DNA of 36,694 nucleotides from Planctomycetota bacterium. Lineage in GTDB: Bacteria; Planctomycetota; UBA1135; GCA-002686595. How positions within the stretch are numbered: the first letter of the stretch is position 1; each line of letters starts with the position of its first letter. The notes beneath the pieces are model-generated. The model ran no database searches and had not been told where the DNA came from. It was given only the letters and a program-made list of their open reading frames with translations. The translations under genes were made by a program, and so were the position numbers. The DNA is taken from assembly GCA_016220085.1 (NCBI GenBank), contig JACRIN010000044.1:1-36694 (forward strand). The letters run 5' to 3'. Positions 15,938 through 23,035 of the stretch are shown piece by piece.

Positions 15938-17749
15938 TCAGCGCTCGTTCGCGCACTCGAGCGCGCCGACGTCGCCCGCATGGAGCGGGAAGCGACCGAG
16001 CTCGCGCTCGCCGACGCGGACCGAGAGCGTCGCGTTCGGCGCGACGTCGAGCAGCACGCGGAACGAGCCGTCGACTCCCGACGTCGCCGCGAGCCGCTCG
16101 CCGAACGCGCTGGGCTCGACGACCAGACGCGCGCCGCCGAGCGGCGAACCGTCGCTTCGGCGGAGCCGCCCGCTCGCCCACGTCGCCGCGCGCAGCGGCA
16201 CCATGACGTTCGTCGCCTCGCCGCCCGCGTGCAAGAGCTCCGCGCTGCCGACCGCCTCGAGCGTGCGCACGATGAGCGTCGCGCGGTAGTCGCCCGGCGG
16301 CACCTGCGAGAACTCGAGCGGCAACGACCACCCATGCGTCCAGTCGATCACCTTACCGTCGGCGCCGGTCAGCACGCCCTCGATCGCACCGCTCGCGAAC
16401 GGTCCGTGGAGGTCGCGGCCGTCGACGTGGACCACGATCGCTCCGTGCGGCGCGATCCGCAGCGTGATCGGCTCGCCGTCGGGCTCGTACGCGACCTCGC
16501 CGGACGCGCCGAACTCGCGGTGGAACGCGTGGAGCACCAACGGGCCGTCGCAGCCCACGTTCAGCTCGAAGCGCCCGTGCTCGTCGGTGCGCATCCCCAC
16601 GATCGCCGGCACCGCGACGGAGCTCGCGACACCGCCCGGCCGCGCGGAGACGAACGCGGCGGCGACCGGTGTGCCGTCGTCGAGCTCGACCGTGCCGCGC
16701 ACGACGTCGCGCTCGGCGAAACGTCGCAGGTGCACCGTGCGCGCAGCGTGCGGCGGCGCGATGCGCTCGACGTGCGCGACGAAGCCGGGCGCGCCGATGC
16801 AGAGCTCGAGCTCGCCCTCCGGAACGCCGCCGCGCGCCCGTCCCGCGCTGTCGGTCTTCAGCACGACGGACCGGTCTTCATGGCTCGCCGCGATCGACGC
16901 CATCTGGATCTCCGCGCCGTCGACCGGGCCGCCTTCGCCGTCGAGCACGGTCAGCGCGACCTCGTCGAGCGAAAGCGCGATGCGCGCACCGTCGGGGGAG
17001 ACGAGCTCGCTCGTCGGGACGAGCCGCCGCGCGACGAACGCTTCGCGGCACGCGATGTTGAGCTCGAAAGTCGCCGACACCCGATCGACCGCGGCGACGA
17101 ATTCGAACCGCCCGGCCGCGTCGGTCGTCGTCGATCCCGACCACAGCTCGACCCAGATCGCGCCGCCGCGTCCGGCGCCGAACACGATCCAGTAGGGCGC
17201 GCACGGACCCTCGACGACGCCGCGCAGCGAGAGGCGCGTGCGCGCGAGCAGCACGAGCTCGGGCTCGAGTCGCACGAGGCCCGCGAAGATCGGAAGCTCG
17301 GCGAGCTTCGCATCCGCGTGCGCAGAGCTGCCGACCTCCGTCGGCGCGAGCGAGAGCGTGAAACGCCCAGCCTCGTCGGTGTTCGCCACCAGGGGTCCGG
17401 CTTCGCGATCCCGCCCTAGGCCGAAACGCAGCGTCGCGCCGGCGACCGGGGTGCGCGCTTCGGCTTCGAGCAGGCGACCGTGCAACTCGACGAGGTCCGA
17501 CTCGTTCGGCGGCGCGGGTTCGTTCGGCGACGAGGACGCGAGTTCGCTCGAGGTCGCTTCCGCTCGCCGTTCGGCGTCGACGTCCGAGCCGATGAGCTCG
17601 CCCGCGGGCTGCGCTTCGCGCGTCGAAGCCACAGGCCGAGTCGCGGGCGCGGTCGGCGGTTCGCGCGTCGCGAGCTGCCAAACGACGACCGCGCCGAGCG
17701 CGAGCAATACGAGCGCGACGAGCCAGCGACGGGAACTCACTCGACCCAC
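15938..17749 (-). CDS. Membrane-anchored protein with repeated carboxypeptidase-regulatory-like domains
   Basis: A 603-residue protein. After a short basic start comes one hydrophobic helix (WLVALVLLALGAVVVWQLA, about residues 10-28), then a Pro/Ser/Glu-rich linker. At least four repeats of the carboxypeptidase D regulatory-like / SpaA-type beta-sandwich follow, each with the pattern G-x-(L/V)-x(n)-PVAGA-x(n)-T(D/N)-x-x-GRF. Examples are LLEAEARTPVAGATLRFG with TDEAGRFTLSL, GEGGPVDGAEIQMA, ELDDGTPVAAAFVSA with TDEHGRFELNV, and RSDGSPLGGARLVVEP. Such domains are structural or binding modules, so a surface or periplasmic scaffold is likely. The GTG at 17749 is chosen because TACAAT lies 6 nt upstream and codon 4 is a second GTG (17740). 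Much longer frames upstream on this strand have no signal and appear spurious. Confidence 0.78.
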   Translation of the reverse strand: MGRVSSRRWLVALVLLALGAVVVWQLATREPPTAPATRPVASTREAQPAGELIGSDVDAERRAEATSSELASSSPNEPAPPNESDLVELHGRLLEAEARTPVAGATLRFGLGRDREAGPLVANTDEAGRFTLSLAPTEVGSSAHADAKLAELPIFAGLVRLEPELVLLARTRLSLRGVVEGPCAPYWIVFGAGRGGAIWVELWSGSTTTDAAGRFEFVAAVDRVSATFELNIACREAFVARRLVPTSELVSPDGARIALSLDEVALTVLDGEGGPVDGAEIQMASIAASHEDRSVVLKTDSAGRARGGVPEGELELCIGAPGFVAHVERIAPPHAARTVHLRRFAERDVVRGTVELDDGTPVAAAFVSARPGGVASSVAVPAIVGMRTDEHGRFELNVGCDGPLVLHAFHREFGASGEVAYEPDGEPITLRIAPHGAIVVHVDGRDLHGPFASGAIEGVLTGADGKVIDWTHGWSLPLEFSQVPPGDYRATLIVRTLEAVGSAELLHAGGEATNVMVPLRAATWASGRLRRSDGSPLGGARLVVEPSAFGERLAATSGVDGSFRVLLDVAPNATLSVRVGERELGRFPLHAGDVGALECANER

Positions 17750-17755
17750 GCTCGG

Positions 17756-17761
17756 ATTGTA
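17756..17761 (-). promoter_or_regulatory. -10-like TACAAT before the GTG at 17749
   Basis: On the minus strand TACAAT is followed by 6 nt and then the GTG start, consistent with a leaderless transcript. It is one of the best -10 matches in the window. Confidence 0.5.
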
Positions 17762-18133
17762 GACGAGGGAACGCGGCCCACCGAATCGGGAGGTACCGAC
17801 GTGCCGGCTCGCGTCGCCGCGCACGCTCGCGCGCGTCGCGACGAGCGGATTCCAATCGAGCGCGAGCACGCTGTCGCACTCTGGTGACGTGCCGCCGGGG
17901 CGCGCGACGATCGGTCGCTGCACCGGACGCTCGACGCACGGCGAACGCGTGGCGGCGCCGCTGGGCACGGCACGCGCGGCGGACAGGTCGCGGAAGAGCC
18001 TCCGATTGCGCGAGACGCCGAACGAGTTCGCCGTCGACATGAAGCCTGCGCCGATGCTGCCGCTCGGTACGCAGGGCACACTGTTCGTCCTCGCTCGGTC
18101 GCGCGTTGTACCGAGCACGAAAGGAGTCGGCGG
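17762..18133. other. 372-bp intergenic region between divergent genes
   Basis: No convincing gene was found. A plus-strand frame at 17889-18137 is short, lacks a usable start signal and has no recognisable domain. Near the right end, GCTCGGTAC (18062-18070) and GTACCGAGC (18108-18116) form a perfect 9-bp inverted repeat spaced by 37 nt, just before the AAAGGAG ribosome site of the DUF4177 gene. Confidence 0.5.
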
Positions 18134-18343
18134 ATGATCGCGAAGCGCTTCGAGTACGAGACGGTCTTCTTCGAGCCCGGCGGCTTCGCCGGCGGCAAGT
18201 TGAACAAGGCGGAGTTCGACGCGGCGCTCGCGCGGATGGGGGCGCAAGGCTGGGAGCTCGTCAGCTGCTTCGACACCAACCAAGGCTACGGCGCGACGCG
18301 TTTCGTGGTCGCGGTGTCCAAGCGCGAGAGCTCGGCGAGCTGA
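18134..18343 (+). CDS. DUF4177-like small protein
   Basis: A 69-residue protein with the DUF4177 pattern: an N-terminal strand FEYETVFFE, LNKAEFDAALARMGAQGWELVSC (the conserved L-N-x-x-G-x-x-GWELV core) and a C-terminal strand ATRFVVAVSKR. The domain is widespread and of unknown function; the fold is a small alpha/beta sandwich. A strong ribosome site AAAGGAG lies 8 nt before the ATG. It ends 10 bp from the stop of the convergent gene at 18354. It looks complete and intact. Confidence 0.85.
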   Translation: MIAKRFEYETVFFEPGGFAGGKLNKAEFDAALARMGAQGWELVSCFDTNQGYGATRFVVAVSKRESSAS

Positions 18344-18353
18344 CTTCGGCGGG

Positions 18354-19016
18354 CTACTCGCTCCAAAGATTGTCGAGCACGCCGTCGGCGAACGCGAAGC
18401 GCACGCCGCGCGACTCGGTCTCGCCGTCTGCCAGCTCGACATCGCGCGTGTACGCGAACGCGAGGCCCTTGTCGTAGCGGTACACGAGCGTGGGCTCGCC
18501 GAAGCGCGCCAGGATCTCGTTCGGCGTCGAGAAGCTGACCGAGCGGAACGCCGCCGCTTCGTCGCGTTCGCACAGGTCGCGCAGCGCGTCGATCGCCTTC
18601 CAGTCGATCGCCGGAGCCGCGACGACGATCTCCCGCGGCGTCGCGGAGCTCGCGGCGGCGCTCGACGGGCGCTCGACGAGCACGCGCAGCCGCTCCAGCG
18701 CGCCCTGCAGCGCGCGCACGCTCTCGCTCAACGTGTCGAGCGCTTCCTGGGCGACCGGCGACGGTCCGACCGCGCTGCGCAAGTCGGGCGCGACGAGCTC
18801 GGGTGCCTGCGCCGCCGCTTCGAGTCGCGCGACGGCAGCTCGCAATTCGTCCCACTCCGCGCGCGAGATCGTCGACGAGCTCGCGTCGCTCTCGTCGGGC
18901 GCCGGCTCCGGCGCCCAACACGAGTGCACCGCGATTCCGAAGATCGTGCCCGCCGCGAAGAGCAGCATCGAGAGCGTGAGCGCCGGTCCGAACGCGAGGG
19001 AGCGTTGCGAGCTCAT
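18354..19016 (-). CDS. Anchored coiled-coil protein of unknown function
   Basis: A 220-residue protein. An N-terminal membrane helix or signal (LAFGPALTLSMLLFAAGTIFGIAV) is followed by an acidic linker and a heptad-rich coiled coil (about 50-120, from AEWDELRAAVARLEAA to ALQGALERLRVLVE). The C-terminal domain (about 135-220) has motifs FSTPNEILARFGEPTLVYRYD and GVRFAFADGVLDNLWSE. The latter is reminiscent of small periplasmic domains that follow the pattern I-x-x-x-FG-x-P and F-x-x-G-x-V, as in SmpA/BamE-like folds, which is a weak resemblance. TACGCT lies 6 nt before the ATG, so it probably has its own leaderless promoter, 39 bp after the upstream gene. Function unknown. Confidence 0.7.
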   Translation of the reverse strand: MSSQRSLAFGPALTLSMLLFAAGTIFGIAVHSCWAPEPAPDESDASSSTISRAEWDELRAAVARLEAAAQAPELVAPDLRSAVGPSPVAQEALDTLSESVRALQGALERLRVLVERPSSAAASSATPREIVVAAPAIDWKAIDALRDLCERDEAAAFRSVSFSTPNEILARFGEPTLVYRYDKGLAFAYTRDVELADGETESRGVRFAFADGVLDNLWSE

Positions 19017-19022
19017 GGCGTC

Positions 19023-19028
19023 AGCGTA
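19023..19028 (-). promoter_or_regulatory. -10-like TACGCT before the ATG at 19016
   Basis: On the minus strand TACGCT is followed by 6 nt (GACGCC) and the ATG, with no Shine-Dalgarno sequence. It falls within the 39-bp gap after the 19056-20456 gene. Confidence 0.4.
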
Positions 19029-19055
19029 ACAGCGACTCGGCGAGGTCGCCTCGCG

Positions 19056-20456
19056 TCAACGCACCGGCGAGAGCCAGTCGATGTCCTTCGGCTTCCAGTC
19101 GATGCAACCGGGCGGCCGCCGCGGCGCGCCGTCGTCGACGCGATCGACGCCGACCGACCACATCACGAGCACGCCGTCGGGATCGACGCGCGAACGCAGC
19201 GGCTTGCCGTCGAACGGATCGATGCGGCCGGCGAGCCACGCTCTCGCCGCCGCCGTGCCGTCGCGGTGATTGACGAGCGCCGCGCGCGCGAGCTCGATCC
19301 GGGCTGCGAGCATCACCGCGACGTCGATCAACGGCTCGAAGTTCGGCCGGATGAGGTCCAAGTGCTGGAAGAACGCGGAGAACGGCCACGACGCCGGGAC
19401 GAAGTACGGCGCGGCGGGAGGCTCGCGCCACGCAGGCGATTCGAGGTGGGCGAGCGCGCGAGCGAAGCCTTCGAGGTACTCGTCGTGAGTGACGCCGAGC
19501 ATTCGACGGTCGAGCCAACTGAGCGCTTCGTCTGGCGTGACGACGTGCACGCCGGGGATGTCCGCGGACGAGAAGCGCCGCAGCGTGTTGTGGGCCGCCA
19601 AACGCTCCTCGCGAACTCCGTCGATCAGCTCGAGCCGCGGATCGAGGCGCGCGAGCTCCGATTCGAACCAGACGAGATCGGTGCCCGGCGGCAGCGCTTG
19701 CAGCAGTTCCTCCAGCCCTCCGAGCGCCAGATTCAACGTCACGGTCCAGCCGAGGTAACCCGTGAGCAACGGCGTACCGGACGCGACGCGCGCGATCTCG
19801 AACCCGTCGCGAGCGAACTCGGCAGCTTCATCCAGCTCGCCGTGCAGCATCCGATAGCGCATCGCGTCGACGGCGCAGCGACTCGCCCGCACCAGCGAGA
19901 GGATGTTCACGGTGCCGGCGACCTGCTCGAGTGGTCGGCCGCCGCTCAAGAGCTCCCGCGCGGGGATCACAGGCAGCTCGCGCGCCGCACGCGCGCCTGC
20001 CGCGCACGCGAGCGACGGAGCGCAGCGAGCTTCGAGCAGCGCACGCTCGCAGTCGGTCAGCGCGCGCGCTCGGACCGGATCGCGCAGCGCGGCGACGCAG
20101 GCTTCGTCGAACGCGCGCTCGCGCAGCTTCGCATCCGCGTAGGGCTGCGCGCAGTCCGCGAGCGCTTGGATCGCCGCCTCGTCGAGCGCGTCGCCGCACG
20201 CGTTGCAGGGCGGGCGGTCGTAGGAGGCGAGCCAATTGCGCAGCGCCTCGGGTAGCTCGCTCGTCGCAGGTTGGTCCTGCAACGCGAGCAACGGATCTCC
20301 GCTCGCGCGCCACGCCGCGAGCTCCTTCTCGAGGCCGCGATTGCCGCGCGCATCCAGATAGAGGATCGCCGCGACCGCGGAGAGCGCGAGCACGCCCGAG
20401 ACGACGAGCACGACTCGCGGCCAACGCCGCCGCGGCGCATCCGCGGGCTCGCTCAT
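19056..20456 (-). CDS. Anchored protein of unknown function (planctomycete type)
   Basis: A 466-residue protein: basic N-terminus, one membrane helix (VVLVVSGVLALSAVAAILYL, about 15-34), then a large soluble, mostly helical domain. It carries several Cys in its first half, including CNACGD (a CxxC) and CAPSLAC. The C-terminal region includes the DPFDGKPLRSRVDPDGVLVMWSVG block, a pattern (D-P-F-x-G-K-P-L) often seen in otherwise unassigned planctomycete proteins. No catalytic motif is recognised. Its ATG overlaps the aldehyde dehydrogenase stop in an ATGA junction (20453-20456), so the two are translationally coupled and share a promoter. Function unknown; the CxxC may bind metal or form a disulfide. 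Confidence 0.75.
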   Translation of the reverse strand: MSEPADAPRRRWPRVVLVVSGVLALSAVAAILYLDARGNRGLEKELAAWRASGDPLLALQDQPATSELPEALRNWLASYDRPPCNACGDALDEAAIQALADCAQPYADAKLRERAFDEACVAALRDPVRARALTDCERALLEARCAPSLACAAGARAARELPVIPARELLSGGRPLEQVAGTVNILSLVRASRCAVDAMRYRMLHGELDEAAEFARDGFEIARVASGTPLLTGYLGWTVTLNLALGGLEELLQALPPGTDLVWFESELARLDPRLELIDGVREERLAAHNTLRRFSSADIPGVHVVTPDEALSWLDRRMLGVTHDEYLEGFARALAHLESPAWREPPAAPYFVPASWPFSAFFQHLDLIRPNFEPLIDVAVMLAARIELARAALVNHRDGTAAARAWLAGRIDPFDGKPLRSRVDPDGVLVMWSVGVDRVDDGAPRRPPGCIDWKPKDIDWLSPVR

Positions 20457-21892
20457 CGCTCGCCTGTCCGCCGCACGACCATCAAGCGCGGTTCGCTCAG
20501 CTCCTCGAGCGCGTAGCGCACGCCTTCGCGACCGAAACCGGAGTCCTTGACGCCGCCGTACGGCATCGCGTCGGCGCGCCACGACGGCACGTCGTTGACG
20601 ATCACGCCGCCGACCTCGAGCTCGTCCCACGCGCGATGCGCGCGCTCGAGATCGCGCGTGAAGACGCCGGCTTGGAGGCCGAAGCACGATTCGTTCGCGA
20701 GGCGCAGCGCGTCGTCGAAGGTCGCGAACGGTTCGAGCACGGCGACGGGGCCGAACGCCTCCGCGGCGCAGAGCGGCTCGTCGCGCGGCACGCCTTCGAG
20801 CAGAGTCGCTTCGAGCAGCGCGCCGCGGCGCGTGCCGCCGCACAGGAGCGTCGCGCCGCGCTTCTCTGCGCTCGCGATCCACGCTTCGAGTCGCACGGCG
20901 TCGGCCACCGTGATCAGCGGCCCGATGAACGTGCGCTCGTCCTTCGGATCGCCGCTCGCGAGCATTCGCGCGCGCGCGACGAGCTTCGACTTCAGCGCAG
21001 CGTAGATCGGTGCTTCGACGAGAATGCGCTGGACGCTGACGCAGCTCTGCCCCGACTGGTAGAAGGCGCCGACGACCAAACGCTCGACCGCGTCGTCGAG
21101 GTCCGCGTCCGCGCAGACGATGCACGCCGCGTTGCCGCCGAGCTCGAGCGAGACGCGCTTCTTGCCTGCCTTCCGCTTCAGGTCCCAACCGACTTCCGGC
21201 GAGCCGGTGAAGCTGACGAGCTTGATGCGCTCGTCGACGATCAACGGCTCCGCGTCGGCCGCGCGACAGGGAAGGATCGAGAACGCACCGCGGGGGAGCT
21301 TGGTCTCGGCGAGGATCTCGCCGACGAGGAGCGCGCTGACCGGCGTCGCGCTCGCGGGCTTCCACACGAACGGACAGCCGATCGCGAGCGCCGGCGCGAC
21401 CTTGTGCGCGCCGAGGTTCAGCGGAAAGTTGAACGGCGTGATCGCGGCGATCGGTCCGATCGGGACGCGCTTGACGAAGCCGGTGTAGCCCTTGCCGCGC
21501 GCGGTGCGATCGAGCGGCAGGATCTCGCCGTCGAGGCGCACGCTCTCCTCGGCCGCGAGCTTGAAGGTGTCGACGAGCCGCGCGACTTCGCCGCGCGCGT
21601 CCTTGATCGGCTTGCCGACTTCGATCGCGAGCACGAGCGCGAGCTCTTCCGCGCGCTGCTGGAACCGCGCGACGCAATGCTCGAGCACCGCTTGCCGCTC
21701 GAAGCCGGCGAGTGCGCGCATGGCCGGTGCGGCGTCGTGGGCGAGAGCGATCGCGCGCTCGACGGCCGCGCGATCGGCGAGCGCGACGCGCGTCGCGACC
21801 TCGCCGGAGAACTTGTCGCGCACCTCGAGCGCCTGATTCGGAGCCAGCGCCTCGTTGCCGAGATAGTAGGGGGAGCTCGCGCGCAGCGTCAT
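20453..21892 (-). CDS. NAD(P)-dependent aldehyde dehydrogenase
   Basis: A 479-residue enzyme of normal ALDH length. Key blocks are ITPFNFPLNLGAHKVAPALA with PFVWKPASATP (cofactor site), FTGSPEVGWDLKRKAG, SLELGGNAACIV with the general base Glu250, and FYQSGQSCVSVQRI with the nucleophile Cys284. C-terminal EAFGPVAVLEPF and GVIVNDVPSWRADAMPYGGVKDSGFGREG complete the family pattern. It oxidises an aldehyde to the acid in the cytoplasm. The FYQSGQSC-type motif is common in lactaldehyde/glyceraldehyde-3-phosphate (GapN-like) dehydrogenases, but substrate cannot be settled. It is first in a two-gene operon with the 19056 gene. TGCAAT 6 nt before the ATG is a weak -10 candidate. Confidence 0.92.
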   Translation of the reverse strand: MTLRASSPYYLGNEALAPNQALEVRDKFSGEVATRVALADRAAVERAIALAHDAAPAMRALAGFERQAVLEHCVARFQQRAEELALVLAIEVGKPIKDARGEVARLVDTFKLAAEESVRLDGEILPLDRTARGKGYTGFVKRVPIGPIAAITPFNFPLNLGAHKVAPALAIGCPFVWKPASATPVSALLVGEILAETKLPRGAFSILPCRAADAEPLIVDERIKLVSFTGSPEVGWDLKRKAGKKRVSLELGGNAACIVCADADLDDAVERLVVGAFYQSGQSCVSVQRILVEAPIYAALKSKLVARARMLASGDPKDERTFIGPLITVADAVRLEAWIASAEKRGATLLCGGTRRGALLEATLLEGVPRDEPLCAAEAFGPVAVLEPFATFDDALRLANESCFGLQAGVFTRDLERAHRAWDELEVGGVIVNDVPSWRADAMPYGGVKDSGFGREGVRYALEELSEPRLMVVRRTGER

Positions 21893-22084
21893 GCGCCCAT
21901 TGCAGCGCGATCGACGTCGGCCGACAACCTAGGGTGGCCAGGCATCCAGACCACGTCGACCGCTGGGCGAACCGCAGCCGGCGGCCATCTGCGCACCGGA
22001 ATCTGAGTGTCCGAATGGACTCGGCCGGCAGTTTGGCTAGCGTTGACGACTCGATTGCTCTGCGGGGTAGGAGTTCCGGCACGA

Positions 22085-23029
22085 ATGACCTTCGAGGCGC
22101 ACACGACACCACTGAACGAACTCAAGCGGCTGCTTGCGGCAAACCGTGCGAACTACGACGCGTGCCTGGATCACATCGACCATCAGGATTCTTGCGGTGG
22201 AGTGGTCGCGAGAACTCGACTGCACCATCTCAAGTTCGACCCGAATGGGCAGCCGAAGCTTCACGCGCTAGCGCGCTGCCTGGCCGAGCATGTCATCGAG
22301 TACGCCACGTCCGCTCGAACGCGCCCCACGCCTCAGTCGAGTCAGGAGTGGACGGCTCTTGTCAATGAAACCCGACGGATGTTCAGGGTAAATACTCAAG
22401 AGCGGGGTCTTAGGGATCTCTCCGGGGAAGCAGGAGAGATGCTGCTCTACTTTCTGCTCGAGGCTGTGATCGGAGCGCCTCAAGTCATCGCCAAACTCGA
22501 GCTCAAGACCAACCCAGCGCTAGAGTCCAACGGCTCCGACGGCATTCACATGCGATGGGATGAAAGCGATGGAGTCGTAGATGTGTATTTCGGCGAGGCT
22601 AAACTCCACAAATCGCTCTCAAGTGCCATCAGCGATGGCTTCGACAGCATCGAGAAATTCTACAGCAATGGCATGCGGGAGCACGAGTACGCGCTGGTCA
22701 CTAGGCACTTCAAGGGCGTGGACACCAGTTTGAGGCTGGCCGTGGCAGACATTCTCAACACCGGCAAGCCCGGGCCCGATGCTCGCGTTAATCACGCCTG
22801 CCTGTTCGGCTACGACTGGTCAGCGATCGCGGCCACGCCCGGGACGGCTGTAGAAGTTCTGGTATCGGAATACCGGCGCCAGTACCTCGAGCAGTCCCCA
22901 AAGCTACACGCGAGATTGCAAAAGCACTTTGAGTCATGTAGCTGGAAACAGGTTCGCTTCGAAGTATTCTTCATTCCATTTGAAAGCGTACAGGCCTTTC
23001 GCGACGCGTTCGCCAAGGCGATGAGTTAG
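22085..23029 (+). CDS. hamA: HamA, Hachiman anti-phage nuclease subunit (DUF1837)
   Basis: A 314-residue DUF1837 protein. The centre holds SGEAGEMLLYFLLEAVIGAP, conserved in this family, then GSDGIHMRW (Asp152) and VYFGEAKLHKS (Glu171-Ala-Lys173). The spacing fits a PD-(D/E)XK-type nuclease site and all three residues are intact. In Hachiman, HamA is the DNA-cutting effector held by the HamB helicase until phage or damaged DNA activates the complex. hamB follows after 6 nt. Start: the ATG at 22085 is preferred over the GTG at 22007, which would add a 26-residue stretch lacking the family pattern; AGGAG lies 12 nt upstream. A TTGACG (22043) is a possible -35. Codon use here is much less G+C-biased than in the neighbours, indicating transfer. 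Confidence 0.87.
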   Translation: MTFEAHTTPLNELKRLLAANRANYDACLDHIDHQDSCGGVVARTRLHHLKFDPNGQPKLHALARCLAEHVIEYATSARTRPTPQSSQEWTALVNETRRMFRVNTQERGLRDLSGEAGEMLLYFLLEAVIGAPQVIAKLELKTNPALESNGSDGIHMRWDESDGVVDVYFGEAKLHKSLSSAISDGFDSIEKFYSNGMREHEYALVTRHFKGVDTSLRLAVADILNTGKPGPDARVNHACLFGYDWSAIAATPGTAVEVLVSEYRRQYLEQSPKLHARLQKHFESCSWKQVRFEVFFIPFESVQAFRDAFAKAMS

Positions 23030-23035
23030 TCGCCG

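Noticed and set aside
17889..18137. Possible 82-residue plus-strand gene in the 17762-18133 gap
   Set aside because: It has no ribosome site or -10-like hexamer, no domain, and overlaps the DUF4177 start region.
17750..18442. N-terminal extension of the regulatory-domain protein to a start at 18442
   Set aside because: The added 231 residues show no family pattern, run through the DUF4177 gene and would bury the membrane anchor. The GTG at 17749 has a fitting -10-like hexamer.
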